The translations under genes and the position numbers were made by a program. 37,721 nucleotides of DNA from Eubacteriaceae bacterium (GTDB lineage: Bacteria; Bacillota; Clostridia; Eubacteriales; Anaerofustaceae): contig JAFZLL010000012.1 of assembly GCA_017551505.1 (NCBI GenBank), forward strand, positions 1-37,721. Direction: 5' to 3'. The notes beneath the pieces were generated by a model. It was not told the DNA's origin, did no database searches, and saw nothing but the letters and a program-made list of their open reading frames with translations. Below, in pieces: positions 1 through 7,916 of this stretch (positions are counted from its first letter, which is position 1; every line of letters starts with the position of its first letter).

Positions 1-123
1 AAGATCATCGTCGGCGGAGCTCCTGTCACCCAGGCATTCGCAGATGAGATCGGTGCTGACGGATATGCTGTAGACGCCGGCGCTGCCGCCATCAAGGCAA
101 AGGAAATGGTAAAGGACCTCTAA
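1..123 (+). CDS. Corrinoid (B12-binding) methyl-transfer protein, C-terminal end only
   Basis: The frame open from base 1 to the TAA at 121-123 encodes the last 40 residues of a protein whose start lies outside the window. The text GGAPVTQAFADEIGADGYA followed by D-A-G-A-A-A is the typical C-terminal end of the Rossmann-like B12-binding domain in MtaC/MtbC/MttC-type corrinoid proteins. These carry a methyl group between a substrate-specific methyltransferase and a tetrahydrofolate- or CoM-linked acceptor. Which substrate it serves cannot be seen. A MetH-reactivation-like gene 3.4 kb away fits a corrinoid methyl-transfer context, but the link is inference. Confidence 0.8.
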   Translation, partial: KIIVGGAPVTQAFADEIGADGYAVDAGAAAIKAKEMVKDL

Positions 124-151
124 TCCTTACCGGACAACTGATACGAATCAT

Positions 152-183
152 ACAGAGCGGGCCGAACGGCCCGCTCTGTTGTT
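152..183 (+). terminator. Intrinsic terminator after the corrinoid gene
   Basis: A perfect 12-bp inverted repeat (152-163 with 168-179) has a GAAC tetraloop and GC-rich arms, followed by a short T-rich stretch. It lies 28 bp after the stop codon. The T-tract is weak, but the stem is very strong. Confidence 0.75.
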
Positions 184-208
184 ATCTGCCCTGCGTGCGA
201 TCGGGCAT

Positions 209-266
209 AAAAAAGCCGCCCGTGATATGTACCCGGAATTCCGGGTACATATCATATATGGGCAGC
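209..266 (-). terminator. Intrinsic terminator for the nitroreductase gene
   Basis: Read on the minus strand, a long stem (215-266, with a perfect core at 224-236/241-253 around an AATT centre) ends in six T residues (A-run 209-214 on the plus strand). It begins 15 bp after the nitroreductase stop and faces the corrinoid terminator, so the two genes are convergent and insulated. Confidence 0.8.
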
Positions 267-280
267 TGTCCGGATGATCT

Positions 281-796
281 TTACAGCTCCTTGACGAAAT
301 CGTCCAGTTCGCGGAATGTCGTATGCTGCGGACGCGGCTCTGCTTTGTCGGAGGGATAGCCCATCGGCATCAGCAGTATGACCTTTTCCGTTTCGGGCAG
401 GTCGAAAGCCTCATGAGCGGCAGAATTGGCAAAGGCGTTTACCCAGCAGGAACCGATGCCGAGATCCCATGCCTCCATCATCATATGGGTAGCTACTATG
501 CTCACGTCTTCTACTCCGGAAGTGATCCCCTCTTCCAGAGGATTCTTCCATTCTCTTTCGGTGTCATAGGATATCATGAACACCACAGGCGCGTTGAATG
601 CACAGCGCGTGATGCCGCGGACCTTCTCGATGGCTTCCTTGCTCTTGAGGACATAGATCTTCTGGGGCTGTTTATTGGCCGCCGTAGGAGCCACCTTCGC
701 AGCTTCGATGATCAGACTGAGCTTTTCGGGTTCGATAGGCTTATTGCTGTAATCCCTGACTGAAAATCTCGCTTTTGCTAAATCAATAAAATCCAT
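281..796 (-). CDS. Nitroreductase family protein (FMN-dependent oxidoreductase)
   Basis: The 171-residue product has the nitroreductase signatures. An N-terminal RFSVRDYSNKPI segment (about 10-21) supplies the FMN-phosphate arginine and serine. APTAANKQPQ (about 37-46) follows. The C-terminal MPMGYPSDKAEPR segment (about 144-156) is typical of compact clostridial members. These flavoenzymes reduce nitroaromatics, quinones or similar acceptors with NAD(P)H; the physiological substrate here is unknown. The start at 796 has AAGGAGG about 8 bp upstream. The gene stands alone, with its own promoter and terminator. Confidence 0.88.
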   Translation of the reverse strand: MDFIDLAKARFSVRDYSNKPIEPEKLSLIIEAAKVAPTAANKQPQKIYVLKSKEAIEKVRGITRCAFNAPVVFMISYDTEREWKNPLEEGITSGVEDVSIVATHMMMEAWDLGIGSCWVNAFANSAAHEAFDLPETEKVILLMPMGYPSDKAEPRPQHTTFRELDDFVKEL

Positions 797-840
797 TTCA
801 TATCCTCCTTACTCTTCCTGTATTCGTTTGATCATAAACT

Positions 841-846
841 ATTATA
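841..846 (-). promoter_or_regulatory. Extended -10 element upstream of the nitroreductase gene
   Basis: On the minus strand a consensus TATAAT (841-846) is preceded by TGA, giving an extended -10 (TGnTATAAT). It lies about 45 bp before the start codon. I see no good -35 hexamer, which is common with extended -10 promoters. Confidence 0.55.
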
Positions 847-1002
847 TCACAGCCGGGTCGTTGTAATGATCATATAAGGCCATGGCTTTTCTGCCGCATG
901 CCCGCGTATCTGCAAAGGCGCACGGTCTTGTCCGGGCGGTGAGGGACATCGTATATGTCGATAAATAACCGATGCAGAAAGAAATCGGCAAACAGGGATC
1001 TG

Positions 1003-1533
1003 TCAATCACGGACGGTGATCCAATAACGCTGTTCGATTACACCGTCCGAATTGATAATTTCGTTTTCAAGGATCCCGCCGTTATTCATGATGGATTTGG
1101 CTGAGCCGATATTGTCTTTATCACAGGTCATAAGCACCCTGTCGATGCCAAGTTTCCTGCATTCGATCAGGGCCAGCCGGATCATTTCCGTGGCATAGCC
1201 TTTTCTGCGTTCGCTCGGTCTGATCCCGTCTGCTATATGACCGCCTTCCCTCAGCAATTCATCGTTCAGGTAATGCCGGATATCGATCGCTCCAAGAAGC
1301 CTGTCACGTTCCGTGTCCAGAAGAAAGAACACGGAGTCAGGAACCTTTCCGTCCGCAGTTTCTTTCACCTCGAGATGCTCAAGATAATAGTCGAAATCGT
1401 GATAATCGTTTTTGAATATCGCCCGGGGAGAGTGATTCGTATGATTGAGTTCCTGGTCCGCCCTCCATTCGTCGATCATCTCTCCCAATTGATGCTCATA
1501 AGCCTTTGTGAGCTTTATCAGTTTCAATTCCAT
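1003..1533 (-). CDS. GNAT-family N-acetyltransferase
   Basis: The 176-residue product carries the acetyl-CoA-binding motif A, I-R-P-S-E-R-R-K-G-Y-A (about 104-114), followed by a helix. Its C-terminal half (CRKLGIDRVLMTCDKDNIGSA) is typical of GNAT proteins, in which Asp-Asn precedes a conserved Ser. The acceptor is unknown. I place the start at 1533, not further upstream: GGGGA lies just before this ATG, and a longer reading would overlap the end of the upstream hydrolase. It follows that hydrolase by 43 bp and is probably co-transcribed. Confidence 0.85.
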   Translation of the reverse strand: MELKLIKLTKAYEHQLGEMIDEWRADQELNHTNHSPRAIFKNDYHDFDYYLEHLEVKETADGKVPDSVFFLLDTERDRLLGAIDIRHYLNDELLREGGHIADGIRPSERRKGYATEMIRLALIECRKLGIDRVLMTCDKDNIGSAKSIMNNGGILENEIINSDGVIEQRYWITVRD

Positions 1534-1576
1534 ACCGCGTTCCCCATTTGCAGATTTCAATCTGGCAAATTGCAGC

Positions 1577-2944
1577 TTACAGCTTTCTGCAGGTCTTTTC
1601 AAGGTATGTCACGCAGCCGTCGCCGAACGTCAGCACGAGCATGCCGCCCTTACGGCCGAATTTATTATCGCCGATGGGATAAAGGCGAAATTCCATCTTA
1701 TCGCCGTCTTCGCCAAAAGCCCTCGTGAAGAGCTCTCCGCCATGCATCCAAACCTCATCGACGCAAAAATCGTCGTCCTCGGGATGCTCGTACTTTCCGC
1801 AGAATCTCTCCCACTCGGACTTATCCGGATCCTTGACCGTAATGTCCTCGAGGGCAACGATGGGCTCGGGCTCATCGCCGCGGGCAACTGCCATCATGCC
1901 GTCCCATACGCCAGCAAGGGCTCTGTAGTCTTCAGCGTCGCGATTGATGAAGATGAGCAGCACCTTGTCCTCGTCGAGGTAACGCTCGAACCAGGTATTG
2001 AGCCCGGGCATGCCCCCCGAGTGACTGACCACAAGGCCATGCTCCTCATCCTGCCTGACGCACCAGCCAAAGCCGTAGCCGTCCCCGTCCTCGTCGAGAT
2101 AATACTCCCCGTTGTTCAGGCGAACGGTGGAGTACATGATCTTCTGCTCCTCAAGGGTAACGACCTTACCCGCACGCAGCGCGCGGTCCCACTTGAGCAT
2201 ATCGAACACGGTAGTATAGGCGTAATCGCAGCCGTTAAGGCCGTCCGAGCCGACAACGTAGCCCGCTGCCCGCGAAAGATCCGACGGAACGAGCACTCCG
2301 TCCTCCATGACCATGTTGCGGGCGATCCTTTCGGAAGGCCTGCCGTCCCTGCGGGTGTGGAGTATGGCAGTGTCTTCCATGCCGGCAGGTTCGAATATGT
2401 TCTTCTTCAAGTAGTCCTCGAATTTTTCACCGGAAAGCTTTTCCACCAGGTTTGCAAGCAGACAGTAGTTGATGTCGTTATACTCGAACCTCTCGCCCGG
2501 GGTGCTGCCGGCTTCTTCACCACACTCGATGAGGAAGCGGAGCATCTCGCTGCAGGAGGGGATCCTGTGCTCGTTCTCCCAAACAGGAACGACCAGATCA
2601 TCGGTCTCAAGACCCTTCGGCAATCCGCTGGTGTGTGTGAGAAGATGGCGGACGGTCAAGCCCTTATACGGGTATTCGGGGAAGAACTTCGTGTACTCAT
2701 CGTCAACGCTCAGCATGCCCTCCCGAACGAGAAGCATTATCGCCGTAGAAGTGAACTGCTTGGTCACCGAAGCCATCTCGAATATTGTGTTTTCCTGCAT
2801 GGGGAGCGTGTTTTCCGCATCGACCCACCCGAAGGCGCCTTTTGACACGATCCCGCCGTTTTCAGCGTAGAGCCATACTCCGTTGAAGCCACCCTTTTCG
2901 TAGGCCTCACGGGCGAGGGCTTCCATCATCGTTCTCTTATCCAT
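1577..2944 (-). CDS. Serine hydrolase, class C beta-lactamase / penicillin-binding-protein-like
   Basis: A 455-residue protein of the beta-lactamase-related serine hydrolase family. The catalytic SxxK is S59-V-T-K62. The second motif is Y155-N-D157, a Tyr-x-Asp variant of Tyr-x-Asn. The third is H308-S-G, standing in for KTG. The N-terminal ~340 residues form the hydrolase. The remaining ~110 residues resemble the small beta-barrel tail seen in esterase/peptidase members (F-C-G-K-Y-E-H at about 380). There is no signal peptide, so it is probably cytosolic. An esterase or D-amino-peptide hydrolase role is as likely as drug resistance; the substrate cannot be told. Confidence 0.85.
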   Translation of the reverse strand: MDKRTMMEALAREAYEKGGFNGVWLYAENGGIVSKGAFGWVDAENTLPMQENTIFEMASVTKQFTSTAIMLLVREGMLSVDDEYTKFFPEYPYKGLTVRHLLTHTSGLPKGLETDDLVVPVWENEHRIPSCSEMLRFLIECGEEAGSTPGERFEYNDINYCLLANLVEKLSGEKFEDYLKKNIFEPAGMEDTAILHTRRDGRPSERIARNMVMEDGVLVPSDLSRAAGYVVGSDGLNGCDYAYTTVFDMLKWDRALRAGKVVTLEEQKIMYSTVRLNNGEYYLDEDGDGYGFGWCVRQDEEHGLVVSHSGGMPGLNTWFERYLDEDKVLLIFINRDAEDYRALAGVWDGMMAVARGDEPEPIVALEDITVKDPDKSEWERFCGKYEHPEDDDFCVDEVWMHGGELFTRAFGEDGDKMEFRLYPIGDNKFGRKGGMLVLTFGDGCVTYLEKTCRKL

Positions 2945-2974
2945 GAATCCTTTTCCTCCACAAACCGGAATTTG

Positions 2975-3337
2975 TTATTCTGCAAGATAGAAAGATGGTA
3001 CTAAATCGTGGCTGATGTATTTGTCACCAAGAATAAGGCCCTGCTCTCTCTTTTCCTGAATATAAGCCTTTATATCTGCAAGGGACCTTTCTTCAAATCC
3101 ATCCTCATGAAGCCAGGTTTCGGCATACATCCATTCCTGATCATCTGGATCGGTGTATCCACCGCTTCCGCTAGATTCATGCTGCAGATTATTCTTGCAG
3201 TGATCCCACCAAAGGATGGACGAAACGCGGCCGCCTTCTTCATAGAGAAAATCCAGGAATGCTTCCCAATCTTTGAAAAGGTATTCTGAGCAGAAGGAAT
3301 GATCCTCTATATACGTTTGAATTTTCTTGCTTATCAT
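2975..3337 (-). CDS. Small acidic protein of unknown function
   Basis: I do not recognise this 120-residue protein. It is rich in acidic and aromatic residues (for example DWEAFLDFLYEEGG and EWMYAETWLHEDGF) and has no membrane segment or signal peptide. The ATG at 3337 has GGGGG 6 bp upstream, a better start than an upstream in-frame GTG at 3355. It lies 30 bp upstream of the hydrolase on the same strand, so the two may share a transcript. The composition and the regular spacing of aromatic residues suggest a real folded cytosolic protein. Confidence 0.6.
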   Translation of the reverse strand: MISKKIQTYIEDHSFCSEYLFKDWEAFLDFLYEEGGRVSSILWWDHCKNNLQHESSGSGGYTDPDDQEWMYAETWLHEDGFEERSLADIKAYIQEKREQGLILGDKYISHDLVPSFYLAE

Positions 3338-3376
3338 TTTGCCCCCATAAAACACCGATTTGTCATCGTAACTTTG

Positions 3377-3451
3377 CTATTTCAGATGCTCCGCATCCTT
3401 CGGTTCATAGAGCACGGAGATGAAGTCCTTCTTTTGCGGTATATGGAGCAT
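3377..3451 (-). CDS. Possible 24-codon ORF in frame after the reactivation-domain gene
   Basis: The same frame as the upstream corrinoid-reactivation gene continues after its TAA (3479-3481). It holds an ATG at 3451 and encodes 24 residues ending DFISVLYEPKDAEHLK before a TAG. The composition looks coding, but no ribosome-binding site precedes the ATG. It could be a small protein, the tail of a formerly longer reactivation protein, or chance. Confidence 0.25.
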   Translation of the reverse strand: MLHIPQKKDFISVLYEPKDAEHLK

Positions 3452-3478
3452 ACCGTTTCTGCGGGGACTGCCCTGTTC

Positions 3479-4180
3479 TTATACCTTCTGATCTCCCGGT
3501 GCTTCTCCGAAAATGCGGATATATTCCGATTCATCGAACGGCACCCTTCTTCCGATGCAGTCCAGGTTCCGGCAGAGTGAACAGTTCGTATACCCGGTAT
3601 CATCCGCAAAGATTATTCCGCTGCCGGACTGGAAAGGAATCATGGCTCCGGTGGGATTCATCGTGATGCCGAGATCCTCCTTAACGCCACCGATAGCACC
3701 GATAAGGGCAAAGTTGTTCTGCATGTTCCAATCGGGCAGGCTTCCGGGGGTCATGAAGGCGATCTTTTGGTTCCCGAAAGTGTCCCTGACATATTTCATC
3801 ATCTCTGCGTAAGCCGCACCGAGGACCTGGGAAGTCAGCATGTCTTTCAGCACTCCCATACTGTCCTCGATGTCCCCGTCGTTCTGCACCTCGTCGCCTG
3901 CCGTGATGGCGAAGAAGAAGACCTTCCTGCTGCCCTTCAGCTTGTCGGCCATGACCCTGCTGTCGAAACGGACGCCGTCGAGGACCGCATAGCCGTCGCC
4001 GATCTCGTCGACATCCACCCATTTGAGCACAGCCCTGGGGCGCGCCACCTCGTTGGCTTTTTCAACAGCCTCTGCCAGCTCGTCATAGAAATCGCTGTCT
4101 TCGCTTATATGCATGTACTCCGCCGTCCTTTTAAGGTCCAGCGGCGCTTTCATGTCATTGATAAGTATCCTGTCAGACAT
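3479..4180 (-). CDS. MetH-type corrinoid reactivation-domain protein
   Basis: The 233-residue protein matches the stand-alone version of the vitamin-B12-dependent methionine synthase activation domain. A central MNPTGAMIPFQSGSGI segment (about 174-189) corresponds to the S-adenosylmethionine/corrinoid-contact loop of that fold, and FFFAITAGDEV (about 88-98) belongs to the core. A Cys cluster (C200, C203, C208) close to the C-terminus could bind metal or an iron-sulfur centre. Such proteins are thought to reactivate or assist corrinoid methyltransferases. The ATG at 4180 has GGAGAATG upstream. A longer reading from 4249 would run through the leader hairpin and is rejected. Confidence 0.75.
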   Translation of the reverse strand: MSDRILINDMKAPLDLKRTAEYMHISEDSDFYDELAEAVEKANEVARPRAVLKWVDVDEIGDGYAVLDGVRFDSRVMADKLKGSRKVFFFAITAGDEVQNDGDIEDSMGVLKDMLTSQVLGAAYAEMMKYVRDTFGNQKIAFMTPGSLPDWNMQNNFALIGAIGGVKEDLGITMNPTGAMIPFQSGSGIIFADDTGYTNCSLCRNLDCIGRRVPFDESEYIRIFGEAPGDQKV

Positions 4181-4219
4181 TGCATTCTCCGTTAAACGTA
4201 TTCTGTTGACCGTGCCGGA

Positions 4220-4236
4220 GCCCCGGTTACCGGGGC
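4220..4236 (-). other. GC-rich hairpin in the 5' leader of the reactivation-domain gene
   Basis: A perfect 7-bp inverted repeat (4220-4226 with 4230-4236) with a 3-nt loop falls between the predicted transcription start (about 4246) and the ATG at 4180. No T-run follows. It could influence mRNA stability or translation. I see no cobalamin-riboswitch architecture around it. Confidence 0.5.
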
Positions 4237-4252
4237 ATCCCGCATGCATTTT

Positions 4253-4281
4253 AATATACCACCATTATAATTCAGATTCAA
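4253..4281 (-). promoter_or_regulatory. Sigma-A type promoter of the reactivation-domain gene
   Basis: On the minus strand TTGAAT (4276-4281), a 17-bp spacer and TATATT (4253-4258) give a well-formed -35/-10 pair about 75 bp before the start at 4180. It lies in the divergent region shared with the plus-strand membrane gene. Confidence 0.65.
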
Positions 4282-4384
4282 GGGAGGCGGAACCCGCGCT
4301 GCCAGCGGCCGGGCCCGCACCCGCAGGACTCATGCCGGCCCGTCTAAATCTCATCTTTTCCCATCGATGAGGCGGCAAAGATAG

Positions 4385-4390
4385 TATAAT
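4385..4390 (+). promoter_or_regulatory. -10 element of the TRIC-family gene
   Basis: A consensus TATAAT lies 26 bp before the ATG at 4416, with a GGGGGG ribosome site between. No convincing -35 hexamer is seen at 16-18 bp. Confidence 0.45.
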
Positions 4391-4415
4391 AATCGCAAGG
4401 CAAAGGGGGGACGAT

Positions 4416-5054
4416 ATGGACAGATTCAGGTTTTTGACCGAGATACTCGGGACGATCGCCTTTTCGGCAAGCGGGGCTCTGACCGCCTTGAAAAAGGATA
4501 TGGACGCCTTCGGGATAATCATCCTCGGGGTCATCACCGCCGTTGGAGGAGGGATCATGAGGGATGTGCTTCTCGGGATAACGCCGCCGACCGCCTTCGT
4601 GAACAAGTTCTATGTACTGCTCGCCGCAGCAGTCGCCTTCGTATTCGTCATCCCTAAATTCATACGCCTCACCCTGGGCATGTCCACTTTCGACAGGACG
4701 CTCTTCTGGCTGGATGCGATCGGGCTCGGCGCCTTCACGGTCACGGGGATAACCGTGGCCATGGACGCAGGTCACGGCGGATACTTCCTCCCGGTGGTGC
4801 TCGGGCTCATGACGGGTACCGGAGGAGGCGTGCTGCGGGATATCCTTGCCGGTGACAGGCCGTCTATCTTCGTCAAGGAGATATATGCCAGCGCCTCCAT
4901 CGCCGGAGGGATCATTTTCGTATTTCTGAACCGGTTCATCAGCGAAGCTGCGGGCGGTGCTGCGGCCATAGGCATAATAGTTCTCATAAGGTATCTGTCC
5001 ATGAGGTTCGGATGGAACCTTCCTCACCCCATGGATCATGTGGGCCGCACGTAG
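4416..5054 (+). CDS. TRIC-type cation channel / UPF0126 membrane protein (YicG-like)
   Basis: The 212-residue, strongly hydrophobic protein has about seven membrane segments arranged as two repeats. Each repeat contains the family hallmark glycine-rich turn followed by Arg-Asp: AVGGGIMRDVLLG (about 48) and GTGGGVLRDILAG (about 135). Bacterial members are trimeric potassium-permeable channels; the older name was glycine-transporter-like. A GGGGGG site lies 5 bp before the ATG. It precedes the pyridoxamine kinase gene with a separate promoter between them. Confidence 0.88.
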   Translation: MDRFRFLTEILGTIAFSASGALTALKKDMDAFGIIILGVITAVGGGIMRDVLLGITPPTAFVNKFYVLLAAAVAFVFVIPKFIRLTLGMSTFDRTLFWLDAIGLGAFTVTGITVAMDAGHGGYFLPVVLGLMTGTGGGVLRDILAGDRPSIFVKEIYASASIAGGIIFVFLNRFISEAAGGAAAIGIIVLIRYLSMRFGWNLPHPMDHVGRT

Positions 5055-5087
5055 GAATGGGATATGTACTTTGCGCCGTTTCTGCGG

Positions 5088-5093
5088 TATAAT
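5088..5093 (+). promoter_or_regulatory. -10 element of the pyridoxamine kinase-prmC-rsmD-coaD run
   Basis: A consensus TATAAT lies 34 bp before the ATG at 5128. The -35 region is not clear. It would drive the tightly packed genes down to the terminator at 8403. Confidence 0.45.
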
Positions 5094-5127
5094 AGAAAAA
5101 AGACAGTTTTCAAATATCGGAGGATCT

Positions 5128-5967
5128 ATGAAGAGGATAATTACGATTCAGGACATATCATGCGTTGGGAAATGCTCGCTGACAGTGGCGCTGCCGATAA
5201 TCTCCGCAATGGGGACTGAAGCGGCAGTGCTGCCGACGGCCGTGCTTTCCACCCATACGATGTTCACAGGCTACACGTTCAAGGATCTGACAGACCAGAT
5301 AGCCCCCATAGCCGAGCATTGGAAGAAAGAGAAGCTGGGCTTTGACGCCATCTACACCGGTTACCTGGGAAGCTTCGAGCAGCTCGATCTCGTGAGCAGC
5401 TTCTTCGATGATTTCAAGACAGAGGAGAACATCATTTTCGTGGACCCGGTAATGGGCGACAACGGTAAACTCTACACCGGCTTTACTGACGAATTCGCCC
5501 GTAAAATGGCGGAACTGTGCGGGAAAGCAGACATCATCGTACCGAACATGACCGAAGCCTGCGCCATGACCGGTTCGGAATACAAGACCGGTCCTTACAC
5601 AAAGGAGTACCTCCAGGACATGCTCAAAAAACTGGCCGGTCTCGGCGCGAAGAAAGCCGTCATAACCGGGGCATCCATGAAGGAGGGGATGACCGGCGTC
5701 ATGGCCTACGACCCTGTCACTGACGACTTCTTCACATACGCCCATCCGATGGTAGCGGCCAGCTACCACGGCACGGGGGACATTTTTGCCTCCGCCTGTG
5801 TCGGCGCCCTCATGAAGGGAAAGAGCCTGGAGCAGGCTCTCGCCCTGGCGGCCAGCTTTACCAGCCGCTGCATCCAAGTGACTTACGATTCGGGCAAGAC
5901 CCAGTGGTACGGGGTCGATTTCGAGGCAGTGATCCCCGAACTGATAGATCTTGTAAACGCTAAATAG
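5128..5967 (+). CDS. pdxY: Pyridoxamine/pyridoxal kinase (ribokinase-like fold)
   Basis: The 279-residue protein has the pyridoxal-kinase form of the ribokinase fold. Key features are the N-terminal QDISCVGKCSLTVALPI (about 8-24), VDPVMGDNGKLY (about 105-116), the nucleotide-side VPNMTEA (about 138-144), and the G-T-G-D motif (215-218) with the catalytic Asp218. It phosphorylates pyridoxal, pyridoxamine or pyridoxine with ATP in the B6 salvage route. The start at 5128 has CGGAGG 4 bp upstream; the longer open frame overlaps the TRIC gene and is not needed. The prmC gene follows after 16 bp. The symbol is by family; pdxK is possible. Confidence 0.85.
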   Translation: MKRIITIQDISCVGKCSLTVALPIISAMGTEAAVLPTAVLSTHTMFTGYTFKDLTDQIAPIAEHWKKEKLGFDAIYTGYLGSFEQLDLVSSFFDDFKTEENIIFVDPVMGDNGKLYTGFTDEFARKMAELCGKADIIVPNMTEACAMTGSEYKTGPYTKEYLQDMLKKLAGLGAKKAVITGASMKEGMTGVMAYDPVTDDFFTYAHPMVAASYHGTGDIFASACVGALMKGKSLEQALALAASFTSRCIQVTYDSGKTQWYGVDFEAVIPELIDLVNAK

Positions 5968-5983
5968 CTTAAGAAAGGCGTAT

Positions 5984-6862
5984 ATGGAGGACGCAGGGAA
6001 CTTCAAGGAAACGGTCACCATCGCATTCGCGATGGATAACATCACAGGGACCCTCGAGGCAGAAGGCTTCGATACCCCTGCGCTGGACGCCGGGCTGATA
6101 CTCGCGCATGTACTCGGGAAAGACCGGGCATATATCCTCGCCCACCCCGAACATGAATTCTCTGAGGACGAGATTCTCAGGATCAACGAGGAAGTCAGCG
6201 AAAGACTGTGCTGCAGGCCGGTAGCGTATATCACCGGTCAGAAAGACTTCTACGACCGTACGTTCTATGTGGACGAGCGGGTCCTGATACCCCGCCCCGA
6301 CACCGAGATCCTGGTGGAAGAGGCGCTAAAGTCAGCCGGGGCAACGAAGAAGGATATATCGGTATTGGACCTGTGCTGCGGCAGCGGAGCCATCGGGCTG
6401 ACCGTCGCGGGCAATCTTCCCGGGGCGAAGGTGACATTATCCGATATATCGCCGGATGCGCTGGACGTGGCAATGATAAACGCCGAACGTTTCGGCCTGA
6501 CGGGAAAAGTGCGTTTCATTGAGAGCGACCTTTTCGACGAACTGGCCGGGGAGAGATTCGACATGATCCTCTCGAACCCTCCCTACATCTCATCTGACGA
6601 GATGACAGCTTTGTCTCCTGAGATCACGCAGTGGGAACCGCACAGCGCGCTTTACGGAGGGTCGGACGGGCTCTCCTTCTACCGCAGCATCTTAAGCGAG
6701 GCGAAGGGCTATCTTGCCGAAGGCGGAGAGATGCTCCTGGAGATCGGGGAAAGCCAGGGCAGCGAAGTCAGGGCTATCGCTGAGGCCAACGGTTTTGCCG
6801 ACGTCAGGGTCGTAAAAGACCTTGCCGGCATTGACCGGGTCATCAGCATAAAGGAGAAATAA
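5984..6862 (+). CDS. prmC: Peptide chain release factor N5-glutamine methyltransferase
   Basis: The 292-residue protein has the HemK/PrmC layout. An N-terminal helical domain ends in RPVAYITGQKDFY (about 78-90). After it come IPRPDTEILVEEAL (about 102-115), SAM motif I LDLCCGSGAIGL (128-139) and the catalytic NPPY (198-201). PrmC methylates the glutamine of the GGQ motif in release factors RF1 and RF2. AAAGG precedes the ATG by 5 bp. Its TAA overlaps the rsmD ATG by one base (TAATG), so translation is probably coupled. Confidence 0.95.
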   Translation: MEDAGNFKETVTIAFAMDNITGTLEAEGFDTPALDAGLILAHVLGKDRAYILAHPEHEFSEDEILRINEEVSERLCCRPVAYITGQKDFYDRTFYVDERVLIPRPDTEILVEEALKSAGATKKDISVLDLCCGSGAIGLTVAGNLPGAKVTLSDISPDALDVAMINAERFGLTGKVRFIESDLFDELAGERFDMILSNPPYISSDEMTALSPEITQWEPHSALYGGSDGLSFYRSILSEAKGYLAEGGEMLLEIGESQGSEVRAIAEANGFADVRVVKDLAGIDRVISIKEK

Positions 6863-7425
6863 TGAGAGTCATAGCAGGGCTTTTCAGGGGGATGACCATC
6901 ATCTCCCCGAAAGGGAACGATATACGTCCGACAACAGACCGGGTCAAAGAAGACATCTTCAATATCATCCGGCCTAATATTGCCGAGGACACGGTCTTCC
7001 TGGATCTGTTCTGCGGCACCGGAGCCATCGGGATCGAGGCCGTGAGCCGCGGTGCCGGGACGGCATATCTCGTGGATTCATCGAAAGAAGCTATCGCTCT
7101 GGCGGCAAAAAACGTGGAAAAGACGAAAATGAGCGATCATTTCGTACTGAAAAGAAGCGAGGCGGCTTCCTTCCTTTCCTCAACGAGAGCTAGATTCGAT
7201 ATCATCTTCATGGATCCGCCGTATGAATTCGGCGGGACCGATGCCCTTGCAGGGGCAATAAGGGAACGCGGACTGCTGAAAGAAGGCGGGTTGCTGCTCA
7301 TCGAGCTGTCTTCCAGGTCGAATCACGACACTCCGCCAGGATATGAACTGATCAGGGAAAAGGTATATTCCGCCACAAGAGTAGGCTTTTATAAATTACT
7401 CGCAAACGAAGGAGAAGAGCAATAA
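6862..7425 (+). CDS. rsmD: 16S rRNA (guanine(966)-N(2))-methyltransferase
   Basis: The 187-residue protein begins MRVIAGLFRG. It carries the RsmD segment RPTTDRVKEDIFNI (about 22-35), motif I LDLFCGTGAIGIEA (about 47-60) and the DPPY catalytic motif (118-121). It methylates G966 (E. coli numbering) of 16S rRNA in the small subunit. It overlaps prmC and coaD by one base at each end (TAATG junctions). The rsmD-coaD pairing is classical in Firmicutes and supports both names. Confidence 0.95.
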   Translation: MRVIAGLFRGMTIISPKGNDIRPTTDRVKEDIFNIIRPNIAEDTVFLDLFCGTGAIGIEAVSRGAGTAYLVDSSKEAIALAAKNVEKTKMSDHFVLKRSEAASFLSSTRARFDIIFMDPPYEFGGTDALAGAIRERGLLKEGGLLLIELSSRSNHDTPPGYELIREKVYSATRVGFYKLLANEGEEQ

Positions 7426-7916
7426 TGGTAGTATATCCCGGAAGTTTCGACCCGGTCACGAACGGGCATCTTGATATCATCGAGCGCGGAGTGAAAATGT
7501 TCGGTGGCGTGGACATCGTCGTAATGGTCAATCCGAAGAAACAATATACCTTCGACCTCGAAGAGCGCATGGAGATGATAAAGGATGCCATCGACGGCCT
7601 CTGGTACCAGGACAAGGTCACTATCAACCACTGGGAAGGCCTGGCCGTGGATTACTGCGAAGCGCATGACACATACCAGCTCATGCGGGGAGTTCGCGCG
7701 ATGACCGATTTCGACGCCGAATTCCAGATGGCCATCACCAACAGGGAACTCAATAAGAAGGTCGAAAGCGTCCTTCTGGTCACGGATGTCAAGTATTCCT
7801 ATGTATCGAGCAGCGGTGTACGTGAGATCGCTTTCTTCGGAGGGGACACCAGCTTCATGGTACCCGTGAACGTCCAGGCTAAACTGAAAGAGAAGTACGG
7901 CGAGGGGAAACGATGA
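7425..7916 (+). CDS. coaD: Phosphopantetheine adenylyltransferase
   Basis: The 163-residue protein has the nucleotidyltransferase opening YPGSFDPVTNGH with the T/HxGH motif at 12-15, LMRGVRAMTDFDAEF (about 87-101) and the C-terminal YSYVSSSGVRE (about 124-134). It transfers AMP from ATP to 4'-phosphopantetheine, the penultimate step of coenzyme A synthesis. Length and motifs are normal. Its TGA overlaps the next gene's start (ATGA at 7913-7916). Confidence 0.96.
   Translation: MVVYPGSFDPVTNGHLDIIERGVKMFGGVDIVVMVNPKKQYTFDLEERMEMIKDAIDGLWYQDKVTINHWEGLAVDYCEAHDTYQLMRGVRAMTDFDAEFQMAITNRELNKKVESVLLVTDVKYSYVSSSGVREIAFFGGDTSFMVPVNVQAKLKEKYGEGKR

Noticed and set aside
1508-2845. A 445-codon open frame on the plus strand opposite the serine hydrolase
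   Set aside because: It is an antisense shadow. The minus-strand frame has SxxK, Y-x-D and HSG motifs and a ribosome site. The plus frame has no recognisable family or start site.
4181-4415. A cobalamin riboswitch before the corrinoid-reactivation gene
   Set aside because: The leader is about 65 nt with a single 7-bp hairpin. The conserved B12-box and multi-helix core are absent.
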